Shown: positions 1 through 7,062 of the stretch, piece by piece | Layout: each line of letters begins with the position of its first letter | How positions within the stretch are numbered: position 1 is the stretch's first letter | Origin: JBBQRS01 sp038214535 | GTDB taxonomy: Bacteria; Chloroflexota; Anaerolineae; CG2-30-64-16 | Direction of reading: 5' to 3' | Length of the DNA: 51,409 nt | Assembly (NCBI GenBank): GCA_038214535.1 | Contig: JBBQRS010000021.1 | Coordinates: forward strand, 1-51,409 | Program-made: the position numbers and the translations under genes | The notes under the pieces: generated by a model | Told to the model about the DNA's origin: nothing | Databases searched by the model: none | Seen by the model: only the letters and a program-made list of their open reading frames with translations

Positions 1-969
1 CAGCGCCGGATCCAGGATGTCGGGCCGGTTGGTGGCCGCAATCAGGATCACGTTCGTATCCGTGTCGAAGCCGTCCATCTCCACCAGAATCTGGTTCAGC
101 GTCTGCTCCCGCTCGTCGTGGCTGCCGCCCAACCCCGCCCCGCGCTGCCGTCCCACCGCATCAATCTCGTCCACGAAGATGATGCATGGCGAGTTGCGCT
201 TGGCCTGCTCGAACAGATCGCGCACCCGGCTCGCACCCACGCCCACGAACATCTCCACGAACTCGCTGCCCGAAATCGAGAAGAACGGCACCCCCGCTTC
301 GCCGCTGATCGCCTTCGCCATCAGCGTCTTGCCCGTGCCGGGTGGGCCGACCAGCAGCACGCCCTTCGGAATCCGCGCGCCCAGCGAGGCGAACTTCTGC
401 GGCTCCTTGAGGAACTCGACGACTTCTTGCAGCTCTTGTTTCGACTCGTCTGCCCCGGCTACGTCGTCAAACGTCACCGTGGGCTTGTCGCCGGTGAACA
501 CCCGCGCCTTGCTCTTGCCGAACGAGAAAGCCTGGTTGCCGGCACCCTGGGCCTGGCGCATCAGGATGATGAAAAAACCGGCAAGCAGCAGCACCGGGAT
601 GATCGAGGCGAGCAATGGCGCGAAGTTCATCCACATGCTCGGGCGCTGCACCGTGATTTTAATCTGGTTCGCGCCGTCACCAAACGACTCAGCCGGCACG
701 CCGAGATTCACCAATGTTTCAACGGCGCTGCCCTCGCCTTCCTTGCGCGAGCGCACTTCTTTGCCGTCGGCCAGTTTCGCCGTCAACTCTTCACCGCTGA
801 CCGTGATTCGCTCTACGTCGCCATCGCGCGCCATCTGCGCCAGCGCGCCGATCTCGATCACCGGCAGGGCCTGTGAATTTCGCGTAAGCGACGTCACCAG
901 GAAAACCGCCAGCGCTACCAGCAAAATCAGGTAGATGACGTTATTACGCATCGAGCGCATGTTATTCAT
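1..969 (-). CDS. ftsH: ATP-dependent zinc metalloprotease FtsH (N-terminal part, cut by window edge)
   Basis: FtsH is a membrane-anchored hexameric AAA+ protease that extracts and degrades misfolded membrane and regulatory proteins. The 323 codons present show a first membrane segment (about residues 10-27), an extracytoplasmic domain, a second membrane segment (about 117-137), then the AAA domain: Walker A GPPGTGKT at 208-215, Walker B IIFVDEID at 263-270, and the start of the second region of homology (TNRPDILDPAL), where the window ends. The zinc-binding protease domain lies outside. The start ATG at 969 is chosen because GGGAG precedes it; a nearer upstream ATG runs into a stop after three codons. 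A TTGACG-N17-TAAACT promoter lies about 60 nt upstream. Identity is certain. Confidence 0.97.
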   Translation of the reverse strand, partial: MNNMRSMRNNVIYLILLVALAVFLVTSLTRNSQALPVIEIGALAQMARDGDVERITVSGEELTAKLADGKEVRSRKEGEGSAVETLVNLGVPAESFGDGANQIKITVQRPSMWMNFAPLLASIIPVLLLAGFFIILMRQAQGAGNQAFSFGKSKARVFTGDKPTVTFDDVAGADESKQELQEVVEFLKEPQKFASLGARIPKGVLLVGPPGTGKTLMAKAISGEAGVPFFSISGSEFVEMFVGVGASRVRDLFEQAKRNSPCIIFVDEIDAVGRQRGAGLGGSHDEREQTLNQILVEMDGFDTDTNVILIAATNRPDILDPAL

Positions 970-1024
970 TAACCATAACTCCCAAAAGGGCTGCGTTGCC
1001 GGTCTTCCGGGCAGCCAAATGTTC

Positions 1025-1053
1025 AGTTTATCACGCATGGACGGTTGCGTCAA
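1025..1053 (-). promoter_or_regulatory. Probable sigma70-type promoter of ftsH
   Basis: On the minus strand TTGACG (1048-1053) is followed after 17 nt by TAAACT (1025-1030), about 55 nt upstream of the ftsH start. It is the best -35/-10 pair in the 340-nt gap between ftsH and the kinase gene. No transcript data, so this is inference from consensus. Confidence 0.55.
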
Positions 1054-1169
1054 AAGCTCATCAACTGACGGGGAAGGAGTCCACGCGCCGCAGATAGTTG
1101 CTCTGAAACATCATTATCGCGCTGAACGGTTTTAAACTCCGTAGCGCCAATTCCATGCTGAGACGTGTT

Positions 1170-1199
1170 TTGGCTGCCCGGAGGTCGCCGCGGTATAAT
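1170..1199 (+). promoter_or_regulatory. Possible promoter of the kinase/GH4 operon
   Basis: A perfect TATAAT (1194-1199) lies 18 nt after a weak TTGGCT (1170-1175), leaving about 110 nt of leader before the kinase start. The -35 falls inside one arm of a 14-nt inverted repeat (1006-1019 / 1169-1182). The rest of the 970-1309 gap shows no gene. Confidence 0.4.
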
Positions 1200-1309
1200 C
1201 CGGTGGATATTTGCAGGGAGCCACACACGAATGTGCTTTGACCAGATAAAAATCATTGAGGCTGTGGGCGGCCCTTGACGATGGCCGATACTTCAGAAAG
1301 CTTCGTACG

Positions 1310-2332
1310 ATGTATCTCCTCGGTGTAGACGGCGGAACCACCAAGACAATTGCCCTGGTGGCGGATGAACGCGGCCGTGTGTTGGGCGCGGGCCGGCGCG
1401 GCGGCAGCAATTGGACCGGCAGCGACGTGACGGTTCCAATGGCGGTAGTGGCTGACGCGGCGCGTGAGGCATTGCAGAGCGCCGGGTTGACCCCACAAGA
1501 TGTTGCGCTGGGTGTGTTTGCCCTCGCCGGCGCGGATTGGCCCGAAGACCACGAACGCCGCCAGGCTGTTCTGGAAGCCGCAAACCTGGCCCGACAAATT
1601 GTCGTCAAGAATGATGCGTTTGCCGGGATGCGCGCCGGCTCCAGCCGCCCGTATGGCGTGGTGATCGCCGCGGGTACCGGCACGAACACCGCGGCCATTG
1701 CGCCAGACGGTCGGGAATGGGCCTTCGGGTATTTCGCCGACTACGGCGGCGCGAGTGACCTGGCCCGCGATGCCATCGTTGCAGTGCTGCGCGCCGAGGA
1801 TGGACGCGGCGCGCCGACGTTGCTCACCGATCTGGCGCTCCGCCGCCTCGACTGTCCTTCCGTCGAAATGATGTTGCGCGGGCTGACATCGGGCAAATTA
1901 AGCCAGTCTGCGCGCCTCACGCTGCCGCCGCTGGTCTTCGAGGCGTCGGTCGTGGGCGATCTGGTCGCATCTGACATAATCGTGCGCCACGGCATTGCAC
2001 TGGCCGAATATGCGAACGCGCTGATCCGACGGTTCGATATGGGGCAACTCAACTTCGAGGTCGTGGTGGCGGGCAGCATTTTCAAAGGCAAAGGCCCGCT
2101 GCTGGTGGATACGGTCACACAGGCCATTCATCGCCTGGCCCCACGCGCGCAAATCGTGCGCGCCCGCTTCGAGCCGGCGGCCGGCGCGTTGCTTCTGGCG
2201 TTCGACGCATACGGCGCCCCGGTGGATACGGACGTCTACCGTAATCTGGAAACATCGTCGCCGTCGCCTGATTTCTACGCCACCGCCGACTCCGGCGGCT
2301 ATATGAATCCCAGGGAGACACCCAAACCATGA
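1310..2332 (+). CDS. BadF/BadG/BcrA/BcrD-family ATPase, probable N-acetylglucosamine-type sugar kinase
   Basis: A 340-residue ASKHA-fold protein. It begins with the phosphate-1 loop LLGVDGGTTKT and has a second glycine-rich loop VIAAGTGTNTAAI around residue 120 and AGSIFKGKGPLL around 255, as in the family that includes bacterial and mammalian N-acetylglucosamine kinases. The family phosphorylates amino sugars or activates dehydratases; no cysteine iron-sulfur ligands typical of the dehydratase activators are seen, so sugar kinase is preferred. The start at 1310 puts the nucleotide loop at the N-terminus; an in-frame ATG at 1256 would add 18 unlikely residues. The stop overlaps the next ATG by 4 nt (ATGA), so it is co-translated with the GH4 enzyme, consistent with a phospho-sugar route. 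Confidence 0.82.
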   Translation: MYLLGVDGGTTKTIALVADERGRVLGAGRRGGSNWTGSDVTVPMAVVADAAREALQSAGLTPQDVALGVFALAGADWPEDHERRQAVLEAANLARQIVVKNDAFAGMRAGSSRPYGVVIAAGTGTNTAAIAPDGREWAFGYFADYGGASDLARDAIVAVLRAEDGRGAPTLLTDLALRRLDCPSVEMMLRGLTSGKLSQSARLTLPPLVFEASVVGDLVASDIIVRHGIALAEYANALIRRFDMGQLNFEVVVAGSIFKGKGPLLVDTVTQAIHRLAPRAQIVRARFEPAAGALLLAFDAYGAPVDTDVYRNLETSSPSPDFYATADSGGYMNPRETPKP

Positions 2333-3582
2333 AATTGACGCTGGTAGGCGCAGGCAGTTCCTACACGCCCGAGCTGGTGGACGGCATGATCCGCGACCGC
2401 GAGAAGCTGCCGGTGACGGAGTTGTGCCTTTATGATATTGACGCCGCGCGTTTGGAGACGCTCACGGGCATGACTTCGCGCATGGTGGCCGCGGCGGGCG
2501 CGCCGTTCACCGTCACCGCGACGCTGGATCGTGCGGAGGCGTTGGAAGGCGCAACCTTCATCAACAGCCTGATTCGGGTGGGTGGCATGGACGCGCGCAT
2601 CAACGACGAGCGCATCCCCCTGAGTCACGGGGTCATCGGACAAGAAACGACCGGCCCCGGCGGGATGATGAAGGCGCTGCGCACCATCCCGGTGATGCTC
2701 GATCTGGCGCATGAGTTGGAACGTGTCGCCCCCGACGCGTGGCTGATTAATTATGTCAATCCCAGCGGGATCATTGCGGAGGCGTTAGGCAAGTACAGCG
2801 CGGCACGTTATGTCGGCCTGTGCTCGGGGCCGCAAAGCTGGTCCGAGGCGATCCTGAAGGCGATGGGGGTCGAGCCTGAGCGTGGGAACGTAGACTGGAT
2901 GGGGCTGAACCATCTGGGGTTCGCGGTGCGCGTCTATGTGGACGGGCGCGACTGCACCGAGCAGGCCGTGGACACGGTCGCAGATCACTGGGGCATTGAC
3001 CCCGAGTGGCTGCGCACGTTGGGGTATATTCCCGCCACCTACCTGCGCTATTTCTATCAGCCGGATGTCGTGCTGGGCGAGGCCGCACAACCGGGCTATC
3101 GCACGCGCGGCCAACAGGTGAAGGAAATCGAGACGGAATTGCTGCGGCAATATGCCGACCCGGAGTTGGTTAAAAAGCCCGAATTGCTGCGTAAGCGCGG
3201 CGGGGGCGGCTATGCCGACGTCGCGATGGCCGCCATGCTGGCGATTTATCACAACCGCGGCGACCGGCAAGTGATCCAGGTGCTCAACCAGGGCGCGCTG
3301 GACGGCATCCCCGCCGACGCCGCGGTGGAAGTGCCTTGCATCGTAGATGCGACCGGCCCGCACCCCATTCGCATGGGTGAGATTCCGCTGCCCATCCGCG
3401 GGCTGATTCAATCGGTCAAGGCTTACGAAAGCCTGACCGTCGAGGCGGCGGTGCAGGGCAGCAAGCGCATCGCGCTCCAAGCGCTGATGGCGCATCCGCT
3501 CGTCCCTTCGTGGTCGGTGGCGCAACCCCTGCTCGACGACCTGCTGGAGGCCAACCGGCCCTGGCTGCCCTGGGTAGAGTAG
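2329..3582 (+). CDS. Glycoside hydrolase family 4 (6-phospho-beta-glucosidase-like)
   Basis: A 417-residue GH4 enzyme. The family cleaves glycosides, usually 6-phosphorylated, by an NAD+- and Mn2+-dependent redox-elimination mechanism. Visible are the N-terminal dinucleotide loop LVGAGSSYTPELV, LYDID after the second strand, Asn144 in INYVNPSG, and the expected metal ligands Cys165 (GLCSGP) and His195 (NHLGF). The usual CNVP around the metal cysteine reads CSGP here, so the exact substrate is open. It overlaps the upstream sugar kinase by 4 nt, and the pair could phosphorylate and cleave the same sugar. It converges on the methyltransferase gene across a 15-bp hairpin. Confidence 0.88.
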   Translation: MKLTLVGAGSSYTPELVDGMIRDREKLPVTELCLYDIDAARLETLTGMTSRMVAAAGAPFTVTATLDRAEALEGATFINSLIRVGGMDARINDERIPLSHGVIGQETTGPGGMMKALRTIPVMLDLAHELERVAPDAWLINYVNPSGIIAEALGKYSAARYVGLCSGPQSWSEAILKAMGVEPERGNVDWMGLNHLGFAVRVYVDGRDCTEQAVDTVADHWGIDPEWLRTLGYIPATYLRYFYQPDVVLGEAAQPGYRTRGQQVKEIETELLRQYADPELVKKPELLRKRGGGGYADVAMAAMLAIYHNRGDRQVIQVLNQGALDGIPADAAVEVPCIVDATGPHPIRMGEIPLPIRGLIQSVKAYESLTVEAAVQGSKRIALQALMAHPLVPSWSVAQPLLDDLLEANRPWLPWVE

Positions 3583-3587
3583 ATCAA

Positions 3588-3620
3588 ACGTGCAACGCAC
3601 CTCGCAGGTGCGTTGCACGT
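3588..3620. terminator. Perfect 15-bp hairpin between convergent genes
   Basis: ACGTGCAACGCACCT (3588-3602) and its exact complement (3606-3620) are separated by 3 nt. It fills the 42-nt gap between the converging GH4 and methyltransferase genes, so it probably serves as a bidirectional terminator, although no T-run follows. It may be a mobile palindrome adopted as a terminator. Confidence 0.6.
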
Positions 3621-3624
3621 CACG

Positions 3625-4410
3625 TCATGCTAACCGCGCCGTTACCACCAGGTCGCCGGAGCGTGCGGGGTCGAACGGGGTTGTGGGAACGGTCATCCCA
3701 CCGTATGTCTCGATCTGCGTGAAGCCCGCGGCGTCCAGCGCGGCGAGCAGGTCGCGCTGAAAGAGCGGGCGCTGGAGCGTGGTATGCACCTGGCGTTCCC
3801 AATCGCGCCCGTCTCGCTTACTGAACAACGCGATGTTGAATGCGATGCGCTCCTCCGCGGACAGATAATCCGCGAAACGCCACACCAACACTTCCTCCCC
3901 GTCGAGCACGCCGCCCTGCGCCGCGAACCAGCGCGGCTGTTTCTCCCAGCGCAGATCGTAGTTGAGGTTCTGTAACACCAGCAGTCCGCCGGGCCGCAAG
4001 GCCGACCCCATTGCGCGCAGTGCCTCCGCCAGCTCATCCTGAGTCAGCAAATGCGGCAGCGAGTTACCCAGGCAGAGGACGGCATCGCGAGGAGTGAGAC
4101 CTGTCAGGTTTGGCAAACCCGACAGGTCTGTCGTCTCGAAGCGCGCGTCCAATCCCGCCTCCGCCGCTTTACGGCGCGCCAGCGCGATCATCACCGGGCT
4201 GGCGTCAGTTCCAATGACGTCATATCCCTCGCCGGCCAACCAGAGCGCGTGCCCGCCGCTGCCGCAGGCCGCATCCAGCACGCTGCGCGCACCGGCGGCC
4301 TCAAGCATGGTGAGCAAGAACGGCCCTTCCGCCGCCAGCCGGGCATCCCAGTCGGTCATGACGTCGAACATCGGGGCGAGAACGTCGTAAAAGTCAATAC
4401 TATCTTCCAT
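3625..4410 (-). CDS. Class I SAM-dependent methyltransferase
   Basis: A 261-residue methyltransferase of the Methyltransf_25 type. The SAM-binding motif I is VLDAACGSGGHALWLA near residue 47, followed by the acidic GTDASPVMIALAR and the post-motif DAVLCLGNSLPHLL. The substrate is unknown. The start at 4410 is chosen over an ATG 14 codons upstream because GGGGA lies 8 nt before it. A GACCTG-type palindrome (4098-4128) lies inside the coding region and encodes LSGLPNLTG, just before motif IV, as if a mobile palindrome had been accepted in frame. The neighbouring hemerythrin is separated by a strong terminator, so this gene probably has its own promoter. Confidence 0.85.
   Translation of the reverse strand: MEDSIDFYDVLAPMFDVMTDWDARLAAEGPFLLTMLEAAGARSVLDAACGSGGHALWLAGEGYDVIGTDASPVMIALARRKAAEAGLDARFETTDLSGLPNLTGLTPRDAVLCLGNSLPHLLTQDELAEALRAMGSALRPGGLLVLQNLNYDLRWEKQPRWFAAQGGVLDGEEVLVWRFADYLSAEERIAFNIALFSKRDGRDWERQVHTTLQRPLFQRDLLAALDAAGFTQIETYGGMTVPTTPFDPARSGDLVVTARLA
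4098..4128. repeat. GACCTG-type palindrome inside the methyltransferase gene
   Basis: Arms 4098-4112 (GACCTGTCAGGTTTG) and 4114-4128 (CAAACCCGACAGGTC) pair with one mismatch around a single-base loop. A related palindrome sits in the crp-ppc gap at 7783-7813. This copy is in frame within coding sequence. Confidence 0.65.
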
Positions 4411-4457
4411 GTGTATCCCCTTTGCTTCAGTATAGCGGCGAGGCGACGACACGCGAA

Positions 4458-4487
4458 AACCCGCCAGGCCGCGCGGCCTGGCGGGTT
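4458..4487 (-). terminator. Rho-independent terminator of the hemerythrin gene
   Basis: A perfect 30-nt palindrome (arms 4458-4472 and 4473-4487, AACCCGCCAGGCCGC and its complement) lies 25 nt after the hemerythrin stop codon. Read on the minus strand it ends in TTTT, the classic GC-rich stem plus T-run. Confidence 0.8.
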
Positions 4488-4512
4488 GCCGTTCACCCGA
4501 TGTAAGCCGGGG

Positions 4513-5067
4513 TCAGGCCGCAGCTTCGCGTTCGAGCGCTTCGGCCAGCGCCAGATAGCGCTCGTGGACGCCTTCACCGGTTTCGTCATGCTCTACGTGC
4601 TCGAACCCGTCGAGGACCTCCGCATGGGCGTGGCGTGGAATCACCTGGTCGGCCATGGGGAAGAGGATCTGATCTTCCTTCTGGATATGCGCGCGTAACA
4701 GCGCGGCATATCCACGCGCGTTGCGCAGTACCTCTGATTTTGCCGACGCGTCGCCTGCCCCCATCGCCAGGGCGGCCTGCCGCATACCGCGCGTGTAGGC
4801 GCGGCCCTCTTCGTGTTCCATCAGCATCACCCCGATCGGGCCGCCCGCTGCGGGCATCCCGTTCGCTTCCATCGTCGCAAACAGCACGCCCTCTTCCTTG
4901 CGGTGATGACAGCCATCGGCGAACCCGGCGATGAAGTCGCTGGCATCCACGAAGAAGCCGGGGCGCACATCCTCGCCGCGCGCCAGGCGGTCGCATTCCA
5001 TTTCCAGGCTGGCGATGACCCGCTCGATCACGCGGTGCTCGCTCATCAGGATTTCAGTTGCTTCCAT
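4513..5067 (-). CDS. Hemerythrin HHE domain protein
   Basis: A 184-residue four-helix-bundle protein that would bind a di-iron centre through His11 (SEHR), His54/His55 and Glu58/59 (GCHHRKEEGVLF), His85-Glu86 (MEHEEGR), and His127 with Glu131/Asp132 (HIQKEDQILFP). Members bind O2 or NO, or help repair iron-sulfur centres. It stands next to a nirS relic, an NnrS-like membrane protein, a ferredoxin and a Crp/Fnr regulator, so a role in nitric oxide or oxygen handling is a reasonable inference. An AAAGGA lies 10 nt before the start, and a strong terminator follows the stop. Confidence 0.88.
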   Translation of the reverse strand: MEATEILMSEHRVIERVIASLEMECDRLARGEDVRPGFFVDASDFIAGFADGCHHRKEEGVLFATMEANGMPAAGGPIGVMLMEHEEGRAYTRGMRQAALAMGAGDASAKSEVLRNARGYAALLRAHIQKEDQILFPMADQVIPRHAHAEVLDGFEHVEHDETGEGVHERYLALAEALEREAAA

Positions 5068-5101
5068 AAATTGTGTGTCCTTTCAAACTATAGATTCTAT
5101 C

Positions 5102-5167
5102 CGAAACCTCATAGTATAGCCTTGTGCCCGTGCAGGCGCCCACGAGGGGCTAAACTACGAGGTTTCG
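5102..5167. repeat. Large imperfect hairpin abutting the nirS relic
   Basis: Arms 5102-5121 and 5148-5167 (20 nt each; CGAAACCTC outermost) pair with two mismatches; the inner part can extend through CCTTGTG/CACGAGG. It begins 4 nt beyond the last recognisable NirS codon and lies upstream of the hemerythrin gene. It could be a terminator left from nirS or an inserted palindrome that destroyed the normal stop codon. Confidence 0.6.
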
Positions 5168-5171
5168 CTGA

Positions 5172-5303
5172 GTAGAAGTCGTGTACCGTGTTGTAGACAT
5201 TAAACTTCCCCGTCGACGTCACCAGGTTCGGGATGCGGGCCACCTCTTCCAGGGTCTTGTCGTCATAGACCACGATCTCGCCCACCTGTCTGCGGGTGTT
5301 CGT
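5172..5303 (-). pseudogene. nirS: C-terminal relic of cytochrome cd1 nitrite reductase (nirS)
   Basis: Translating 5303 to 5172 on the minus strand gives 44 codons ending in VTSTGKFNVYNTVHDFY, preceded by EIVVYDDKTLEEVARI. This is the conserved last blade and C-terminus of the heme d1 propeller of NirS, the periplasmic enzyme that reduces nitrite to nitric oxide. A TGA immediately precedes the fragment in the same frame, and nothing upstream resembles NirS, so about 90% of the gene is gone. The normal stop after the final Tyr is also missing: the frame runs on into a palindrome. The fragment lies in another reading frame under the 3' end of the NnrS-like gene, as expected if a deletion joined the two. 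Assigned from recalled family sequence. Confidence 0.8.
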
Positions 5304-6468
5304 TCACGACCTTTCCTTCTGAAACTTGAAAACCGGCGACCGCAGACGGCCCGGCTTGTGAAACACGCGAATCGGTGCGCGCCGGAGACCGCACCGATCG
5401 CAGGGTATCGAAAAGGAACATTAGAAGTGCGATGAAACTCAAGAGACCACCCCAGCGCCGCACCAGCGGCAGACCCGCGAGGTCGCCAAAGACGCGCAGG
5501 CTGAGCGCGATTTGCAGCGCGATCACGTGCGCGTAATACCAGGGCGTGTATTCCATCTGAATGCCGAGCAACGCGGGGAAGATGACAGGCGCATGTCCGA
5601 AGATCAGGCCAAAGACGAAGCCGACGAACAGCGTGTGCAGCATCGCATCGTAATAAGGCCCGGCGACCTGCCGGCCAAACCACAGCGCTAGCAGCCCGCT
5701 TAACGCCAGCCAGAAATAGCCGAGCAGGAGGTTAACCGCGATGAATCGGGTCAGGCCGGACGCCCGCACCGTGCGCCGCGCCAGGTCATAACGCAGCAGC
5801 CACAGCGCCAGCGCCAGAAGCGCCGCGCCGCAGACGCGTACCCCCGCTTCGGGTTGCCCTGCCGGCCAGATGAGCGCTAATCCAGCGATGTAGATCCCCA
5901 CGACGAGAAGAAAGATCCGTTGTGCTGCGCGCGGTGTACGCACGAGGCGGCTCATCTCCAGCCGTTCCCCGGCGACGGTCAAGACCAGAAAACCGGCCCA
6001 CCACCATACCACATCGAAGGTGGGTTGGCCGAGCAGCCAGAGGAGATTGCCCCAGGCCCACAAGCCCGCGCCGACCGCGATCACAGCATTGTAAGCCACG
6101 GGCTGGGCCATGAAAATGCGTATCGTGAGGACCACCAACCCGACGCCTGCCGCCAGGAGCAGCGCCATCCCGGCGGTTTGCTGCCCGAAGAGCAACGCGA
6201 CTGCGCCCAGCGCGCTGAAGAGCGCCGGCGCATATACCGCCACCCGACGCCATCCGGATGCATACAGCGTTCCCAGCGCCACCGCCCGCTCCAGACCGAT
6301 CACCGTGCCCAGGAAGCCGCACACCATGAGCGCGCCGTGCTCCGCAGCCGCAGACCTCACATGTGGAAACTGCCAGCCCATGCGAATCAGGCCGGCCCAG
6401 GCCGCGAGCAGCATGACCATCAGGCCAACGATCAAAAGTGGGTAACGGATGTGCAAACGACGGGTCAC
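5263..6468 (-). CDS. NnrS-like polytopic membrane protein (3' end altered by deletion)
   Basis: A 401-residue protein with about 11 hydrophobic segments. His residues sit in or next to membrane segments: AAEHGALMVCGFLGTVIGLERAV near residue 43, and MLHTLFVGFVFGLIFGHAPVIFPAL near 280-305. This pattern resembles NnrS-type heme/NO-response proteins linked to denitrification, but the match is by pattern only. The GTG start at 6468 follows AAGGTG. The last 50 or so residues are hydrophilic and the final 15 read through the nirS relic in another frame, so the natural C-terminus was probably lost. Neighbours (hemerythrin, ferredoxin, Crp/Fnr) support a NO or anaerobic role. Confidence 0.62.
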   Translation of the reverse strand: MTRRLHIRYPLLIVGLMVMLLAAWAGLIRMGWQFPHVRSAAAEHGALMVCGFLGTVIGLERAVALGTLYASGWRRVAVYAPALFSALGAVALLFGQQTAGMALLLAAGVGLVVLTIRIFMAQPVAYNAVIAVGAGLWAWGNLLWLLGQPTFDVVWWWAGFLVLTVAGERLEMSRLVRTPRAAQRIFLLVVGIYIAGLALIWPAGQPEAGVRVCGAALLALALWLLRYDLARRTVRASGLTRFIAVNLLLGYFWLALSGLLALWFGRQVAGPYYDAMLHTLFVGFVFGLIFGHAPVIFPALLGIQMEYTPWYYAHVIALQIALSLRVFGDLAGLPLVRRWGGLLSFIALLMFLFDTLRSVRSPARTDSRVSQAGPSAVAGFQVSEGKVVNEHPQTGGRDRGL

Positions 6469-6735
6469 GCTTTAGTTACACCTTTAGGAATGGAGAAATA
6501 GCACGCCTCAAACTGGATGGACGCTGCGAAACCCGGACCTACGCCGGTCGCGGGCATCCGATGATTTATCGGTTACATGACTATAGCAAGAAGCAAGCGT
6601 GATGTCTTCGACTTTTGTCTCAATAATATAAGAAGAATTCGACATAATCGCGCGCCGAAACGAGTAAAGCGCAGGAAGAAGAAACAGAGCCGAACGGGTA
6701 AGTAGTGAGGGAGAAAAGCGAGGGGCGGGAGGAAA

Positions 6736-6960
6736 TTACGCTTCGCGACTGCCAAACATAATGACATAGGGCAGGCTGATTGCGCCTTGCGGGCAAACCG
6801 GCTCACAACTGCCGTCATACTTGCAGCGTTCGGGATGAACCAGCGCGGCTTTGCCGTTGACCATTGCCAGCGCGCCTGGTTCACAGGCGGATACGCATTC
6901 GCCGCATCCGTCACAGAGCACCAGATCAATTTCCGGCAGAATCAGGTTTTGATGGCTCAC
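6736..6960 (-). CDS. Small 2[4Fe-4S]-type ferredoxin with an Asp replacing one cysteine
   Basis: A 74-residue electron-transfer protein. The first motif is canonical (Cys16-x2-Cys19-x2-Cys22-x3-Cys26). The second reads Cys46-x2-Asp49-x2-Cys52-x3-Cys56-Pro, so the central cysteine is an aspartate, the same substitution known in Pyrococcus furiosus ferredoxin. The GTG start at 6960 is chosen because GGAGG lies 6 nt upstream; longer frames would translate through the 6984-7014 palindrome. It follows the Crp/Fnr gene on the same strand by about 100 nt, with the palindrome between them. The 267-nt gap downstream (6469-6735) is AT-richer and shows no gene; it probably carries the promoter of the NnrS-like gene. 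Confidence 0.85.
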   Translation of the reverse strand: MSHQNLILPEIDLVLCDGCGECVSACEPGALAMVNGKAALVHPERCKYDGSCEPVCPQGAISLPYVIMFGSREA

Positions 6961-6983
6961 AGGCCGCCTCCATGTGCGTCTCC

Positions 6984-7014
6984 GAAACCCGGTTTTTGGC
7001 AAAAACCGGGTTTC
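6984..7014. repeat. AAACCCGG palindrome, copy 1
   Basis: GAAACCCGGTTTTTG (6984-6998) and its perfect complement (7000-7014) surround a 1-nt loop. It lies between the Crp/Fnr gene and the ferredoxin gene, so it may attenuate or process their shared transcript. A near-identical palindrome is at 39810-39840. Confidence 0.75.
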
Positions 7015-7062
7015 TAGCGTTGATTGTACCGCGAACGACGCCATGCGTCATGGACTTTTGTC

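Noticed and set aside
17..934. A 305-codon open frame on the plus strand
   Set aside because: It is antisense to ftsH, whose AAA motifs are clear on the minus strand.
5219..5683. A 154-codon minus-strand frame overlapping the NnrS-like gene
   Set aside because: Its sequence is an Arg/Ala/Trp-rich shadow of the NnrS-like and nirS frames with no motif.
6469..6735. Possible small gene in the AT-richer gap
   Set aside because: The only frames are antisense, low-complexity and lack start signals; it is better explained as a promoter region.
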